Of a stretch of 64,000 nucleotides of DNA, positions 1 to 11,952 are shown one piece after another. The stretch is from positions 7,646,600 to 7,710,599 of the forward strand of contig NC_052617.1 in the NCBI RefSeq assembly GCF_016545825.1. Reading direction: 5' to 3'. Each line of letters starts with the position of its first letter. Within the stretch, counting starts at the first letter, position 1. Origin of the DNA: Eucalyptus grandis (lineage: Eukaryota; Streptophyta; Magnoliopsida; Myrtales; Myrtaceae). The translations under genes were made by a program, and so were the position numbers. The notes beneath the pieces are model-generated. The model saw only the letters and a list, made by a program, of their open reading frames with translations. It was not told the origin of the DNA and searched no databases.

Positions 1-923
1 TGAAATTTAACATTCATTGATTCCTCCACAGATTGGGTCTTTTTGTTATATACTCTATAGGCTTTGCTGGTGGTTGAATATCCAAGGAAGATACATTCGT
101 CTGATTTTTCTTCAAACTTACCAATTCGATCATTTGCATTTTTCAATATAAAACATTTGCATCCAAACACACGAAAATAGGAAACAATTGGTTTTTTTTT
201 TTTTCCTTTGAACAACTCATAAGGAGTTTTCTCCAAAATAGGCCTTAAGAAGACTCTATTAATAATATAGCATGCTGTAGAAACTGTTTCAGCTCAAAAA
301 TGAGAAGAAATGTTACTTTCAATTAGAAGAGTTCTAGCCATTTCTTGTAAAGATCTATTATTCCTTTTCACAACTCCATTCTGCTATGGAGTATAAGGAG
401 AGAAGAATACATGCTGAAAACTAGATTCATCACAGAATTGAGCAAAATCTTGATTTTCAAACTCACCTCCATGGTCTGTCCGTATACTAGAAATAACATA
501 TCCTTTCTCATTTTGAACTTTCTTAGCAAATTTTATAAAATAAGAAAATGTTTCAGACTTACTTGCCATGAAATATATCCAAGTGAATCGTGAATAATCA
601 TCCACAATTACTAGGCAATATTTCTTACCTCCAATGCTCTGAGTTCTGGTTGGTCCAAACAGATCCATATACAAGAGCTGCATAACACGATTAGTGGATA
701 CTTGATTTATTGGTTTGAATGAATTTCTTACCTGTTTTCCCAAAACGCATGGTGTACATAGGTTAGACTTTTGGTATGTCAGATTGGGTAGTCCATGAAC
801 AAGCTTCTTTGTAGAGATCTTGGCTATTTGCTTCATGTTGATGTGCCCAAGCTTTCTGTGCCATAGATTTGCTTCCTTTTGAATTGAGATTAAACATTGG
901 GATTTTTCTGGTTTAATATCCAA
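1..923 (-). pseudogene. Copia-1 GAG-pre-integrase and integrase domain, broken
   Basis: The open segment 384-923 encodes a GAG-pre-integrase domain (LWHRKLGHINMKQIAKIS, then CTPCVLGK, the His/Cys zinc-binding module) followed by the integrase core start (MDLFGPTRTQSIGGKKY, VDDYSRFTWIYF) and the second acidic region (RTDHGGEFEN). Below 384 the same frame continues as recognisable integrase (VVKRNNRSLQEMARTLL, ACYIINRVFLRP, TPYELFKGK) but has in-frame stops, one where a Trp is expected before AETV. The protein would insert retrotransposon cDNA. It cannot be made from this copy. Confidence 0.85.
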
Positions 924-1031
924 GAGATAAATATTCCCATGTCTTCGCCCCGTAAAAGTTTGAGAGGAGTCTTTACTGGTTCCTAAACATATTCCTTCTT
1001 GAAAGTTGATTTTGAAACCGGTGTCGCACAG

Positions 1032-1271
1032 TTAGCTAATACTCAGCAAGTTGTAGTTGAGTCCTTCTACTAAGGAAACGTTACTGATCATGAGACTTCC
1101 AATCTTTATAGTTCCGTATCCCACAATTCTTCCTTTGCTATTTCTTCCAAAAGAAACTTTTCTACCATTAACTTGCACAAGCTTTTTAAAGCAGTTTGAG
1201 TCTTCTGTCATATGTCTCGAGCATCCACTATCCAAGTACCATTTAACCTTTTTCTTGATAGTGAGCTGCAT
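1032..1271 (-). pseudogene. Copia-1 aspartic protease segment
   Basis: The 79-codon segment contains WYLDSGCSRHMTED, the Copia-type aspartic protease active site (D-S-G motif), followed by the usual hydrophobic stretch and NVSLVEGLNYNLLSIS. It lies between gag (right) and the GAG-pre-integrase (left), the normal Copia order. It is separated from both by frameshifts or stops. Confidence 0.8.
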
Positions 1272-1284
1272 TTAAAAAAGAAAC

Positions 1285-2780
1285 TCAAGCTTTCTTTGGT
1301 ATCCATATTTTCTTGGGTCTAGTGGAGTTAGTGTGATATACAGTCTTTGCCCAAACCTTCTTCACAGGTTTCCAAACCATAGGACATTCTTTCTCAAAGT
1401 GTTCTGAGCTATTATACTTAGAACATTTAAGAGCACTGCGGCCTACAGGTTTTACAAAAACTTTTTGGAAATGATTTTTGTAAGAATCTTTTGTAGGTCT
1501 TTGTTTAATTCTTTCCTTTACCTTAGGAAAATCAATTAGAGGAATGGTTTCAGAGTCATTCCCAAACCTGATTTGTTGAAGTAAGTCTTTGTGCAGAAAG
1601 AATTTTTCTAGTTTCTTAGATCCTATAGAAAACCTTTTAGAAATGCTTGAGATATCATTTTTCAAGAATGCATTTTCTTTTGAAAGATTATCTGCATTTT
1701 CTTTTAAGGTAATAACACTTTTGTCTAAACTTTCGACCTTTTCTTTCCAAACAATTTCCTGTTGCTTTAGTGCAGGATTTTCCCTTTTAAGTTCGGAAAT
1801 CCTCTTGAGAGAGGTTTTGAGACTAAGACACAATTCATCAATATATTTAGAAACTTTGGTAGGAATTTTTAAATTACTTACCTCGATTTCACTGTCTAAG
1901 TCCGAGTCCGTCTCGAGCCCGACCCGAGTCTAATTGTGCCATGAGACAAATATTGGCATAATCATCATCACTTTCCTCACATTGGTGTTACTCCAGTTTC
2001 GCTTTAAGTGCTTTTCGATATTTCTCAGCTTTTACTTTCTTTCTCTTCAGCAGAGAGGACAGTTGGGTCGATGTGTCCCTTTTTCTTGCATTCAAAGCGT
2101 AGACTACATCCTTGTTGGATTCATCATCCTCGGCTGATTTATTTTTTAGCTTTTGAGAACTTTGTTTCTTTGGATTGAATCTTCTTCCCTTTTTATTCAG
2201 TTTTCTGAACCTTCTTATCATAAGAGAAAGCTCTTCATCGTCCATATCGTCTTCGTAATCTCGTGACATCGTAATCATCATTAGATTTTAATGCAATGGA
2301 TTTCTTACCTTTGGGATCTTCATCTTCGTTGATTTGCTCCACTTCATAAGACTGAAGAGTGCCAACCAATTCGTCAACATAGAGTGGCATAATTCTTTGT
2401 GTCTCTCTTATTGAGGTCTTAATGTGGTTCCAATCTTTGGAAAGCCCACGCAATAACTTGTTGACCTTCATAGGTCCAGAGATTGGTTGACCTTGATACT
2501 CAAGATCATTCATGATTTCTGTAAAATGACTAAACATGTCAGTAATAGATTCTCCTGGTTTCATCTTGAATGCTTCATATTGACTGAGCAAAATATTGAT
2601 TCTGGTTTCTTTCACTCGATCGGTTCCTTCATAGGTGATGTGCAATCTATCAAACTTCTTTAGTTGTTTCACAAGAAAATATTCTGTTATATTCAGTAGG
2701 AGATAATGCACAATATAAGGAATAAATTGCTTTTGCATCAAGAGCTTGTCTCTAGGTTATCTCTTCTTGAGTCATTTCAC
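1285..2780 (-). pseudogene. Copia-1 gag polyprotein, fragmented
   Basis: Three frames at 2235-2741, 1988-2281 and 1285-1833 together cover a plant Copia gag. The first has the UBN2-type core (DRVKETRINILLSQYEAFKM, LLRGLSKDWNHIKTSI). The middle one is basic and acidic (MIRRFRKLNKKGRRFNPKK). The last has a coiled-coil-like stretch rich in Lys/Glu and a zinc knuckle, CSKYNSSEHFEKEC, in which the second Cys of the CCHC motif is Tyr. At least two frameshifts separate the parts. A shorter copy of the same gag type occurs at 32668-33154 inside a different Copia. Confidence 0.8.
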
Positions 2781-3044
2781 TGGACTCTACAGCTTCTTTT
2801 ACTCTTTCTGAGACTGTTGCAGCTTTAGGAATGATTCATTTGTCTACCACGTCCCATTCCAGAGCAGTAGAGAATCCTTTGATCTTAGGAATGCCTTCAT
2901 ATTGTTTTTCCATATGTTGTATTCCTTTCCATCAAAATAAGGCGGTCTAGTATTGCTCTACCCTTCAACCAGACCTGGAGCCAACATACTAGCCATGGAT
3001 CGTTAACTCTGAAGTAAAAACACTTCAATTTAAATGAGTACACG

Positions 3045-3059
3045 AGCTTTGATACAAAT
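3045..3059 (-). other. Primer binding site of Copia-1
   Basis: On the minus strand, TTTGTATCAAAGCTC lies directly after the LTR. It resembles the usual plant Copia primer site TGGTATCAGAGC, complementary to initiator methionine tRNA, with a few mismatches. Confidence 0.6.
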
Positions 3060-4283
3060 TGTGAAAGCTAGTATGAGCACCTAGAGGGGGTGAATAGGTG
3101 CGAAAACAAATTTTGCAGAGTAAAGATTATAATTTTACTTTTAAACCGACTCTGTTTAGCAATAGATTATGAAAAGAAAATTAGACTCTAACAAACAAAT
3201 ATTGTTGCGATCAAAGTAAAGAGCTTAGGGAAGAGAATAAGAACACAGGGTTTATAGTGGTTCGGCTTGATCCGAGCCTACGTCCACTCTTCCGCACTGA
3301 CAGCCCACCGGCTGGATTTCACTAAGAATCAAAAGAGTTGTTACAATATAGCACTTCCTTGATTCCACAGTGTAGAGACTCTGCTACACTTCCTCAAGGT
3401 CTCACAGAAATATAAACACTCTTTTGAGTACAAGTTTTCGCTCAACAATTGAATTTGACAAAGAACAAGGAGCTTCAGACTTTAGAATTCTTCTATCGCG
3501 CACACACTCAAATAACTGGAACGACTTCCTTATATACTCCTCCATGCCTTCATACCCGTTGGCACTTACCAAAGGAGTTCTTCCAATCTACCCGTTGGAC
3601 AGAATCAATTAGGAAGATTTCGAGTTATTTAAGGAATATGACGATAGCCCACCAATCCTGCTCACCCATACAATCAAGATCTAGGTTTCCATAAGTAGAA
3701 CATTCCAAGTATGCTTCGTCAATCAACGGATCTAAATTACCCAAATTGAAATTAAAACGAATAACAGATTCCAAGATGCTATCTCCAGCCGGAGAGATCT
3801 TCTTCAGTCGATAGAGTCAAATCCTTAACAAGATACTCAGTTATGGATAAGTCTTTGACGATCTAGAAACTGTCAATGAGGATAGACTCTGAATCTTGAG
3901 TCTGGCGGTTTGGCGATCTTCAGACTTTGACTAAAGAGTTTGTAAGTTTTCATACTAGACTGATGGAAATGTTTTGTCAACTTCAAAACACACAAGGAAG
4001 TTTTCTCCAATAAGTTCGTCTTGACGAAATCTTCAAAAGGACACCTTACTCGCTCAAATCCAACACATGAATATAATACTTCAAGATTGTTGAAGGTTAT
4101 AGGTTTGAAAGAGAAGAAGCGGTTGCTTGAAGTATTATATAAAGAGACGTCAAGTTTGGAACGTTCAACAGTGTTACCTCCAGCGTAGGGAAACCTTAGA
4201 GTTTTTTTATATACAAGTTATTGGGCTCCGGCCCATATGGACCAAAATAACTATACTTTCACCTATTGGGCTTGTATGTGAAC
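3060..4283 (-). repeat. LTR of Copia-1
   Basis: On the plus strand the LTR opens TGTGAAAGC right beside the primer binding site, fixing this end. The other end is placed at an ACA near 4283 and is approximate, because the partner LTR is outside the window. The small reading frames inside (3424-3694, 4127-4411) look like chance frames in LTR DNA. Confidence 0.65.
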
Positions 4284-4409
4284 ATATTATTTTGGATTAT
4301 ATTAATAATATATCCAATAATTTTCTCCTGGTAGAGATCAGAACTATCACATATGTGATGGGATTCAAAATTCCACTGCCAAGTTTCTGTCAAATCATTT
4401 CATTCGAAT

Positions 4410-4630
4410 GAGATAATATTTACGTGCCCGGATTTCCCTGACTATCACGGGCTTCTCATCATAAGAATGACGAGAGATGATTAATTCATAAGAAACATTA
4501 GCAGGGAGTGCCATTTGATCATACATACGAATCATGTAGAGAAGTCCGGGGGAAGCGATATCAACGAGATGAATGAGTTGCCTCGGCAAGTTTGCAAGCT
4601 AAGATCTGAGTTTGCTCGTGATGAAGAATG
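4410..4630 (-). pseudogene. Remnant of GRP-type gene E, copy A (signal peptide deleted)
   Basis: This matches the end of exon 1 and the intron of gene E (55255-55355) but lacks about 83 bases containing the start codon and signal peptide. Where E reads GAGATC, signal-peptide sequence, then TGAGTTTGCTC, this copy joins AAGATC directly to TGAGTTTGCTC. The 65-codon open frame here (4395-4589) is intron sequence read through and starts with TTG, so it is not a gene. Confidence 0.7.
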
Positions 4631-4639
4631 ATTTGCACA

Positions 4640-6895
4640 AAGTCGCACCTTCGTTATAGACTCCAAAGAGCTCGTGGTGGGACAGGGTATAAACATGTGC
4701 GTGCTAGCAGTGGAAATTTTTTATTAGATCCAGGAAAATATTGGATTTCACTTCTACGTAACCGCACCGTTTCAATTATATAAATGTGAAGACTTGAGTA
4801 CACTTTAAAACTTGTGAAATAATATAGTATTCCTAAAGATCAACAACTGGGCATATACATATTAAGACCTCATCTTCCTAACTTTTCTTTGACTTCTTCT
4901 TATTGATGAGTTATAAATATGGATATCACCCACATTTATTTAAAGTTAATTTTTCATTTGACAGATGTCCAATTGATTAAATAAGAATTAATTTCTCAAA
5001 TAAAAGATCTTATATGTAATAAAAATCATTATTGTTATATAGGGATTAAACATCACATTCCGTGTACAAAAATATCATAACAATCCATCCTTCCAGAACG
5101 TATCAATCATACCTGTTCTTTTTAATCAGGAGGAATTAATGCATATTCTTCAATTATTCTTGATAGTAAATTATGGAAAATTAAAACAACAGAAGAAATA
5201 TAAGTATTCCAAAGTCAAATATTGTAGATGTAAGCCCAGCAAGAAACTTTCAGCGACAGGGTTTTTGACGATCGCGATCAATAAAATGGCCTCCAAGATT
5301 AGGTAGTGACGTGCCGTCGTAAGAAAAGTTGTCGCTTGGTCCATATATAACCTTATCTTAGCTTCGAGATTTAGATCAACATGAAGTTCATATAAGTCAG
5401 CCTCGGTGGGGAACCTGAGAGGGATGTGGCAAATCGGTTTAGATCAACAGTTCATTGTTGAAAGATGGTCTCAAAATCGGTTTAGATCAACAGTTCATTG
5501 TTGAAAGATGGTCTCATCGCTTTTACGTTTTTGTCACTTCATCCGCAGTGATTGGAGCAATTCTTTTTATGCTCAGATTGGTATCGCACGAAACATATAC
5601 ATACAACTATACAAGTAAAAGCACCTTGGAGTCTGGATAAAGTTATACGACTTGACTCAGTAAAATTAACTTCCTTTATTATTAGAGGATAAGGTAAAGA
5701 CCTTGCAAAATGGCAATCTAAAATTAATTACGTTGAAAGCAACACGCAGATATCAACAAATGCAAGATTTTACATTCAAAAGTGAGTGTTTTTTGTCGAA
5801 AAAATTATTGGCTTAATATCAACATTAGCTGTACAATCCTTGCCTTGCTGTTTCTCACATCCTACTTTTACTTTCTCAGAAAAAAGAAAAGAAAGAAAGA
5901 GTACGCAATAAGAGATAATGACGGAAGGATATAGGTTGAGTAGAAATGCATTTCCGCACCGGGTTTCATTTCTAAACTACAACTTCATTTCGATTGGAGA
6001 CACACGTGATAGAATGAGTAGACAAGAAGACTTTTGCACCGTAATGTCCTTTTCGGGTTCTATATTGTTGCAAAAGCCCACTATATGGGACATTTAATTT
6101 TGAATTAAAAAATTTGCGACAGGCAATCTGCAAAGAGCCATATTTTCTTGCATCTTTGATCGAAGGAAAGTTTCTTCATTCATACCTCTGACTAGTGTAT
6201 CGCACCTTACAATATAAAAAAAATAAACGAGAGCACCATTCAGAAGTTCAGTTGAAGGAATTTTCCTGAAACCAGGGTTGGGGAAAAACATGGGCTATTT
6301 GCAAATCCGGATGAATGATGCTTGATGCAACGGTGACGTGAAATACTTTCACATGTTCCGGTTGTTGATTTTCCAGTTGGTTATTCATAAAATAATGGAA
6401 ACCTGAGTAGACGTTCCTCCGCAGTCACCATGTCCAAAGTTGAAACAGGTGCATAATCATTCTAAGAGCACAATACGTACCCGCTAGTATTTATTGAATT
6501 AAAACATAACCATGCGTGCGTGCATAACTTGCACTTACTTTGGGAGTCCTCATGTCTAATATACTTTCTCATACCCTGAGCTGAATCCGACGTCTCCAAT
6601 AAGAAAAAGATGGGAAACTCGAGAAATAGCACTTGCTATACAGAGCTAAGGGATAGAATTTGTCGCCAATTAAAGTGGGTTTTATTCATTCACATGCAAA
6701 CATCAGTGGACATTTGAGACAACTCGTACTTGAAATCACCAAAAGAACCATCTGAAACGCAACAAAGCTGCTCATGACAGTGGAGGAACCATTTTATTCA
6801 ACCATTATTGCAGAAGCTTTTAAGCTTCTACGAGTTACATGGCATACATTCTCCTACATTCCCAGCAGGATGATGGACCCAACTGAGTCCATTAT
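4640..6895. other. Non-coding spacer of unit A
   Basis: AT-rich DNA shared with units B and C: promoter-side flank of the E remnant, then the 3' flank of GRP gene A. No convincing coding exon was found. Short open frames at 5455-5640 and 6094-6291 are either unit specific or broken in the sister copies. Confidence 0.6.
5431..5515. repeat. 43-base tandem duplication at a deletion scar
   Basis: Two consecutive copies of a 42-base sequence beginning AAATCGGTTTAGATC and ending AGATGGTCTC, period 43. In units B and C the left half (AAATCGGTTTAG) and the right half (AACAGTTCATTG) are separated by roughly 370 bases. Unit A therefore lost that block and then duplicated the junction. Confidence 0.85.
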
Positions 6896-7691
6896 CTAAT
6901 TCTTGACATCTTCGGTTTCTTCCGAAGGGTGACCACCATGATGACCACCATGGCCGTGACTGCCGTGGCCGTGACCACCGTGACCGTGACTGCCATGGCC
7001 ATGACCGCCGTGGCCCTTTTCATAGCCACCTTCATACCCCTTTCCACCGTGGCCGTGTTCACCATATCCTTGGCCGTAGTTAGCCTCTTTCACACTCTCC
7101 TCTGAAATATAAACGCAGAGTATGTGATCATATCCGAGTCCACTAACAGATAACATGTAATCTAACTTACTGTGTACGAATATGTAGAGTAGTAAGTTAA
7201 GATGCAACTATTGAAACTGCTACCGTTTTGTTGACCTCTTTATGATCTCTTTATGATGTACGTCACATCTTGATATTCTACAACATACCTTTCTCAAAAT
7301 TCATAAATTAATTAATCTACCGTGAACAATGGAAGCTAACAAGACATTGACGGAACCCTCATAATCAAGTTTGCAATTCGTTTAGTCTATTGCCTTGATA
7401 AAAACATTTCTACAAATAATTTTCCATGATTATTTGTCTGTCTGCCTTTAACAAACGCGAGTGCTTGCACGACGGACAATCACACGGAAACATATATACG
7501 TCAAAAGTGAGAATGCGTTTCCCATCAAACTGAAGAGAGCTAGATAAGTAAATTGAGGGAAGACTTCATTGTCGAGAGCACTCACGTGACTGAGTCTCCT
7601 CAGCAAGGTCACGAGCCGAGACCTGCGCGGCCATGAGAACGACAACGGCCAGAAGCAGGCCGCACAGGGGGAAAACCCTGGAGGAAGCCAT
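6896..7691 (-). CDS. Secreted glycine/histidine-rich protein A (GRP type), two exons
   Basis: Exons are 7586-7691 and 6896-7101 with a 484-base GT-AG intron (donor GTGAGT, acceptor TTTCAG), joined in phase 1, giving 103 residues. Residues 1-26 form a signal peptide (MASSRVFPLCGLLLA, hydrophobic core, cleavage likely after VSA), then the acidic DLAEETQS typical of plant GRPs. Exon 2 opens ESVKEANYGQGYGEHGHGG and continues as Gly-His repeats (GHGGHGHGSHG), ending SEETEDVKN. About a quarter of the mature protein is His, suggesting metal or polyanion binding in the cell wall; that is inference. The ATG was chosen for its signal peptide and the TATA box 90 bases upstream. Near-identical to gene C (residue 8 Pro versus Leu, one Ser versus Gly). 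Confidence 0.88.
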
Positions 7692-7780
7692 TTTCATCGC
7701 TCAAGGCCAACAGATCACCAGAGAAATCTCAAGGAAGACTACCCAAGTGAGTGCGTGGCTCAACTAAAAACTGGGGCGCC

Positions 7781-7790
7781 CTATTTATAG
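7781..7790 (-). promoter_or_regulatory. TATA box of GRP gene A
   Basis: CTATAAATAG on the minus strand, inside a short palindromic context (GGGCGCC and GGGTGGG flanks), 90 bases upstream of the ATG. The same box and spacing are kept in genes B and C. Confidence 0.75.
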
Positions 7791-7794
7791 GGTG

Positions 7795-8903
7795 GGAAGT
7801 GGGAGTACAGACGAGGGTTTATGAGCTGTAGCGGGACCCACATGATTTGTACGGTTGTGATTTGCTTAAATCCGTAGGAGATGCGGCCAAAAGGCTTCCC
7901 GTCCAAGAGTCAAAATAAGATTGAGTGGCGGGAGCCGCTTGTGATATTGTTTAAGTGCCGTGGCGAGTGGAAGTTGACGATTCGTCACACAAGTTCTTCG
8001 AGATCAGTACTGTCTGGATCTCTTGCTACGAGGCATTATTCATAATCTAGGGGGGAAAATTCAAAGATGCGGCACATGGTATTATATTTGTGCCCTCTCT
8101 ATTGCACCCCAACTGCTCTCACTTGACTAATTGCGATAGCTTCTTTTCCTGCCAAAATATAATGGAAAGCTTGTGAAAGGGTCGAAAAGAACATGAACAA
8201 AAAGTTGATAGAGCCACGAAACAATTGAACACGCAACATCACTAAATATAGTAGCGATAAGATGTTTCCCCTTTTCACTTGAATTATCGACGTGGTAGTG
8301 GATTGAAATATTATATTCAAGGCCGGTTCATCTGTGTATCTTTGTGCATGCTGTATCCCACATTAATTGCGCTTTGAGCGGTTAGGTATGGAAGGCATAA
8401 AGAGAACCAAATGCCTACGTCCTTCCTCACGTCACCCGTTGTCCTACAAGGGACGGGCTTTGCACCAACACGTTGGATCCTCAATCTACCTCAGTCACAA
8501 GTACCGGTTGCAGACGTTCGTCTTATTTTTCCATGCACTGCACGACTCTCTCTCTCTCACTAGATATTAAATTGCCGACACAAAGTTTGAATAATTGAAT
8601 AGAGATTTTTGAGAGAGCTGGACCTACGTTGAATCCACAAGACAAAAGAATATGAGTGCCCATTCAATTTTTTAAAGTGAATATCATGTTATAATGATAT
8701 GAAATCTATATTATTGGCATTTCATTTGTGAATAACGATATCGTGGTCCCATGATTTTGCCTCCATCCATATGTTACCATTGATGGATGTCCCTAAATAG
8801 ATGTAGCTTACATATCTGATGTGGTTCGGTCTCTAAGTGGGGCTTTGCATCTTGAGAAAAGACTTTACCTCCAAAAATTTCCACCTAATGAAAATATTGT
8901 TTG
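7795..8903. other. Upstream region of GRP gene A, non-coding
   Basis: Conserved with units B and C. A 67-codon frame at 8367-8570 is kept in A and C and nearly kept in B (a 2-base change in a CT run alters its end), but codon pattern and context give no sign of a gene. The single-copy CATGATTTTG at 8750-8759 is the empty target of the Mutator-like element found in unit B. Confidence 0.55.
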
Positions 8904-9205
8904 TGTAGGGAATTACCGATTCCCTAAAATGGATTTGACACTAAATCGAACCCCTAAAACGAATGCGGAAGACGAGCCCAAAAACAAACATGTATCACTG
9001 ATTAAAGACACACCACGAAATCAAGCGTACCTTATTGTCCACAGATTAAACACCAATGTTGAAGATCGATGAAGGATTCTGATCCTGTTCTACCGAGGAA
9101 CGTCCTGTTGCTTCAAGGGGGAGAAACTTACGTTGGTTTTGGGAGAGGGAGAAAAGAAAAACGTACGTACATCCAAAATGTGGGTTCTTTTTTTTTTTTT
9201 CTTTT
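8904..9205 (-). repeat. Copia-2 left LTR (portion matched by the right LTR)
   Basis: This aligns with 15969-16224. The right LTR lacks about 28 bases between two CCTAAAA repeats and shows scattered substitutions. The LTR surely continues rightward, perhaps to about 9500, but no partner sequence remains to fix the end. Confidence 0.75.
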
Positions 9206-10439
9206 CTCCCCTTAAACACGTCTTCTCCAAAAGACACATTCCCTCAACGTAACACATTTTCATATCTCAACCCTTCATCTATGGGCCCTTATCTTGCGGG
9301 CCGAGCTTTTAGGCCTAACATGGGCGGACGAGCCCTCTAAGGCCCATCAACATAAATAAATAAAACCATCATCTCACACTCGCACATGGTGGACCGAACA
9401 TGATCCTTTTTACCTCTCTACAACGTTCATACCGGTGAATAATCCGTGCGACCAGCATACTTTGAGAGCTCGTTGCTATACATCTGTTAGGAATATATAA
9501 CAGCTCATAAGGGGCATTACACTCTGAGTAGATTTAGTATGTATTACCTTAGATCGATCGATCACATTTATAACTCTCTTGATTTCCTTTTTAAATAATG
9601 ATATATTGTATTTGCAATTATGATTATCCCAAAGACAATCATAATTAGTCGATCAGTGAATACAAAACTTAGAATGCGATTCTCCATATTCGATCTTCCT
9701 CTTTCCTTCAAACTTTCAATTTCAGTTCAGCTTGCTTTTCTAAAAACGTCCCATTAGATCGAATCAATTCATGATCATTGGCAACATTCTAAGATAGCAA
9801 ACACTAAATAGAAATCTTGAGAATAAGAGAGAGTCATGAGGGCACTAAATTGAGAAACTCTTTTCCTCAAGAGTCTCACACGGCATAAAAATTGAAATCA
9901 AACTTTTGTCATTCTTATTGGTCGTCTCATGCATACGTAATGTGAAATGCGTATTACAGTATATAATTCATTTCCCATGGAGCGTATGTCTATACCTTTA
10001 ATACCGTATAGATGATAGTTCAGACATACATAATATCTAATTTGAGTTCACATATCTACTCATTCACAGAATTCATCAAAATTTACATCTGGCATCTAAA
10101 GTAAAATATGTGGGTTATTTTACTTTCAGACATAATAAATATTATGTCCTCATTTTAACACCCAGTTAATGCGACATATATATTTTAAGCTTGAGCTCTC
10201 GATTATCACTTAGATAATAAGCTTAAAAACCGTCTCATCTCTATTTATCGCACAATAAATAGAGGCGATTACCCGTGTGAGTGGGCTAATCTTTTATCTG
10301 TCCGACATACTTTCTCAACTTAATATAATGCATTGAGCATTAAGATGTATACATGTTAAACAAAGATTCATAGGCATTAATGATGAAAAACACAAATTCA
10401 TTAAATGTGAACACTTCAGGGAAATTATAATATTTAGTA

Positions 10440-11950
10440 CATCAGCCTCTACGTAATCCTAGAGATTTCACATGGCCATAAAACACATCTCTAGGTATTG
10501 GCTTTGTCATAAGATCTGCTACTATTCTATGCGTAGATATGTACTGTAAGTTCACATCCTTTCGTGCAACCATATCCTTGACAAAATTATACTTGGTATC
10601 TATATGTTTGGTTTTGCCATGATATTTGGATCTTTGGTGTACGCTATAGCTGCTTGGCTATCACAGTTAATCAATAATGGATTTGTAGTATACCCAATAA
10701 CACTTAAATGATCCAAAAATCTCTTAAGCCAAACTCCTTGTACTGCTGCTGATAATGCCACGAACTCAGCTTCCATCGTGAACAAGGTTATACACGTTTA
10801 CTTCTTACTACTCCAAGATATGACGCCATTATTCAGTAAGAAAGCAAAACCAGAGGTAGATTTTCTTTCATCTAAATCTCCTCCCCAATCAGCATCCGAA
10901 TAGTCTTCAAGCCGCAGATCATTTCCTTGGTAATTCAGCTTGTAATCAGCAGTTCCTTTTAGATACCTCAGTATTCTTTTAACGGTCTTCAATGTGCTTG
11001 ACCTGGATTGGATTGGTATCTACTCACCATTCAAACTGCAAAACATATGTTAGGTCTTGTACACATCATAACGTACATCAAGCTTCCAACAGCACTAGCA
11101 TAAGGAACTTGTTTTATTTGTTCATTCTCTTATAGAGTCCTTGGACACAGTCTATGGCTCAATCCTTTACCTTTCGCAATAGGAGTATTAATGGGTTTAC
11201 AATCTTGCATCCGAAATCGTTCAAGAATCTTATTTATGTATGTTTCTTGCGAAAGAGATAATGATCTCTTCGAACGATCTCTTGAAATCTTAACTCCAAA
11301 AATGTATGCAGCCTCACCCATATTTTTCATCTCAAAGTTGGAAGATAACCAACTCTTCATAGTATTAACAAAACTCCATATTGCTTCCGGCAATTAGTAT
11401 ATCATCAACATATAATGATATGATCACAAATTAATCTTTGGATCTTTTGATATATACACAATGATCCTCATCTATCATTGTAAAATCATATGCCATTATG
11501 GCATTATGAAAACGTATATACCATTGTCTCGACGACTGCTTAAGGCTGTATATCGATCTCAAAAGTTGATATACCTTTCATTCTTGGCCTTCTATAATGA
11601 AACTAACATGTTGTTCCTTATATATTTCTTCCTCTAATTCTCCATTGAGGAAAGCAGTCTTTACATCCATTTGATGTAACTTAAGATCCATACTAGCCAC
11701 TATTGCCAGAATAATGCGAATCGAGGTAAATCTCACTACAGGAGAAAATGTTTCTTCATAATCAATTCATTCCTGTTGATTATACCCATTCGCTACAAGG
11801 CGGGCCTTATGTTTTTCTATCGAGCCATCAGCTTTACGCTTTATTTTGAGAACCCACTTGTTCCCAATAGCTTTGCATCCTTTTGGAAGATCAATCAGTT
11901 CCCAAACTTGGTTTGACTTTATTGACTCTATATCCTCTTCCATTGCATGA
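10440..11950 (-). pseudogene. Copia-2 reverse transcriptase and RNase H, broken
   Basis: From 11950 downward the frame reads a Copia reverse transcriptase ([53 protein letters not shown]), then LYVDDILIAG, the catalytic Y-V-D-D box, near 11400. RNase H follows (MKTVKRILRYLKGTADYKLN, DADWGGDLDERKSTSGF, EAEFVALSAAVQ, INCDSQAAIAYTKDP). In-frame stops occur in the TNQQ/IDY, GQE/KVYQ and SKD/FVII stretches and there are frameshifts near 10790 and 11130. The same region in unit C (62680-64000) is less damaged in RNase H. Confidence 0.88.
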
Positions 11951-11952
11951 AT

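Larger units (their letters stand above)
1..4283 (-). mobile_element. Sirevirus-like Copia LTR retrotransposon (Copia-1), truncated by window edge
   Basis: Read on the minus strand, the element runs from a long LTR on the right, through a primer-binding-like site, gag, protease and integrase, and leaves the window at base 1 before reverse transcriptase. The LTR contains the phrase CTAGAGGGGGTGAATAGG, often seen in plant Copia LTRs, and the gag contains a KGKKSIALKS segment. Both suggest the Sirevirus branch; that lineage call is an inference. Every coding segment is broken by stops or frameshifts, so the copy is dead. The outer LTR end is set at an ACA near 4283; homology to the E pseudogene intron of unit C resumes by about 4321, so the true end lies between these points. 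Confidence 0.85.
4321..8903. repeat. Segmental duplication unit A
   Basis: This block aligns by eye, in the same orientation, with 16225-25779 (unit B, with extra insertions) and about 55015-61140 (unit C). It carries an E-gene remnant, about 2.2 kb of non-coding DNA, GRP gene A and its upstream region. Unit A lacks about 370 bases present in B (17652-18008) and C (57325-57700); a 43-base tandem duplication at 5431-5515 marks the scar. The left 300-400 bases are closest to B (shared deletion, shared substitutions) and the rest to C. Confidence 0.85.

Noticed and set aside
4395..4589. 65-codon frame, also seen at 55088-55282, identical ends
   Set aside because: It begins with TTG, covers intron and exon 1 edge of gene E, and does not carry a signal peptide; conservation reflects segmental duplication.
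7448..7645. 65-codon frame opening MSFSWPRRSRLVTLL, repeated at 59663-59860
   Set aside because: It is out of frame with GRP exon 1 and runs into the intron; the spliced GRP model with signal peptide and TATA box is far better supported.
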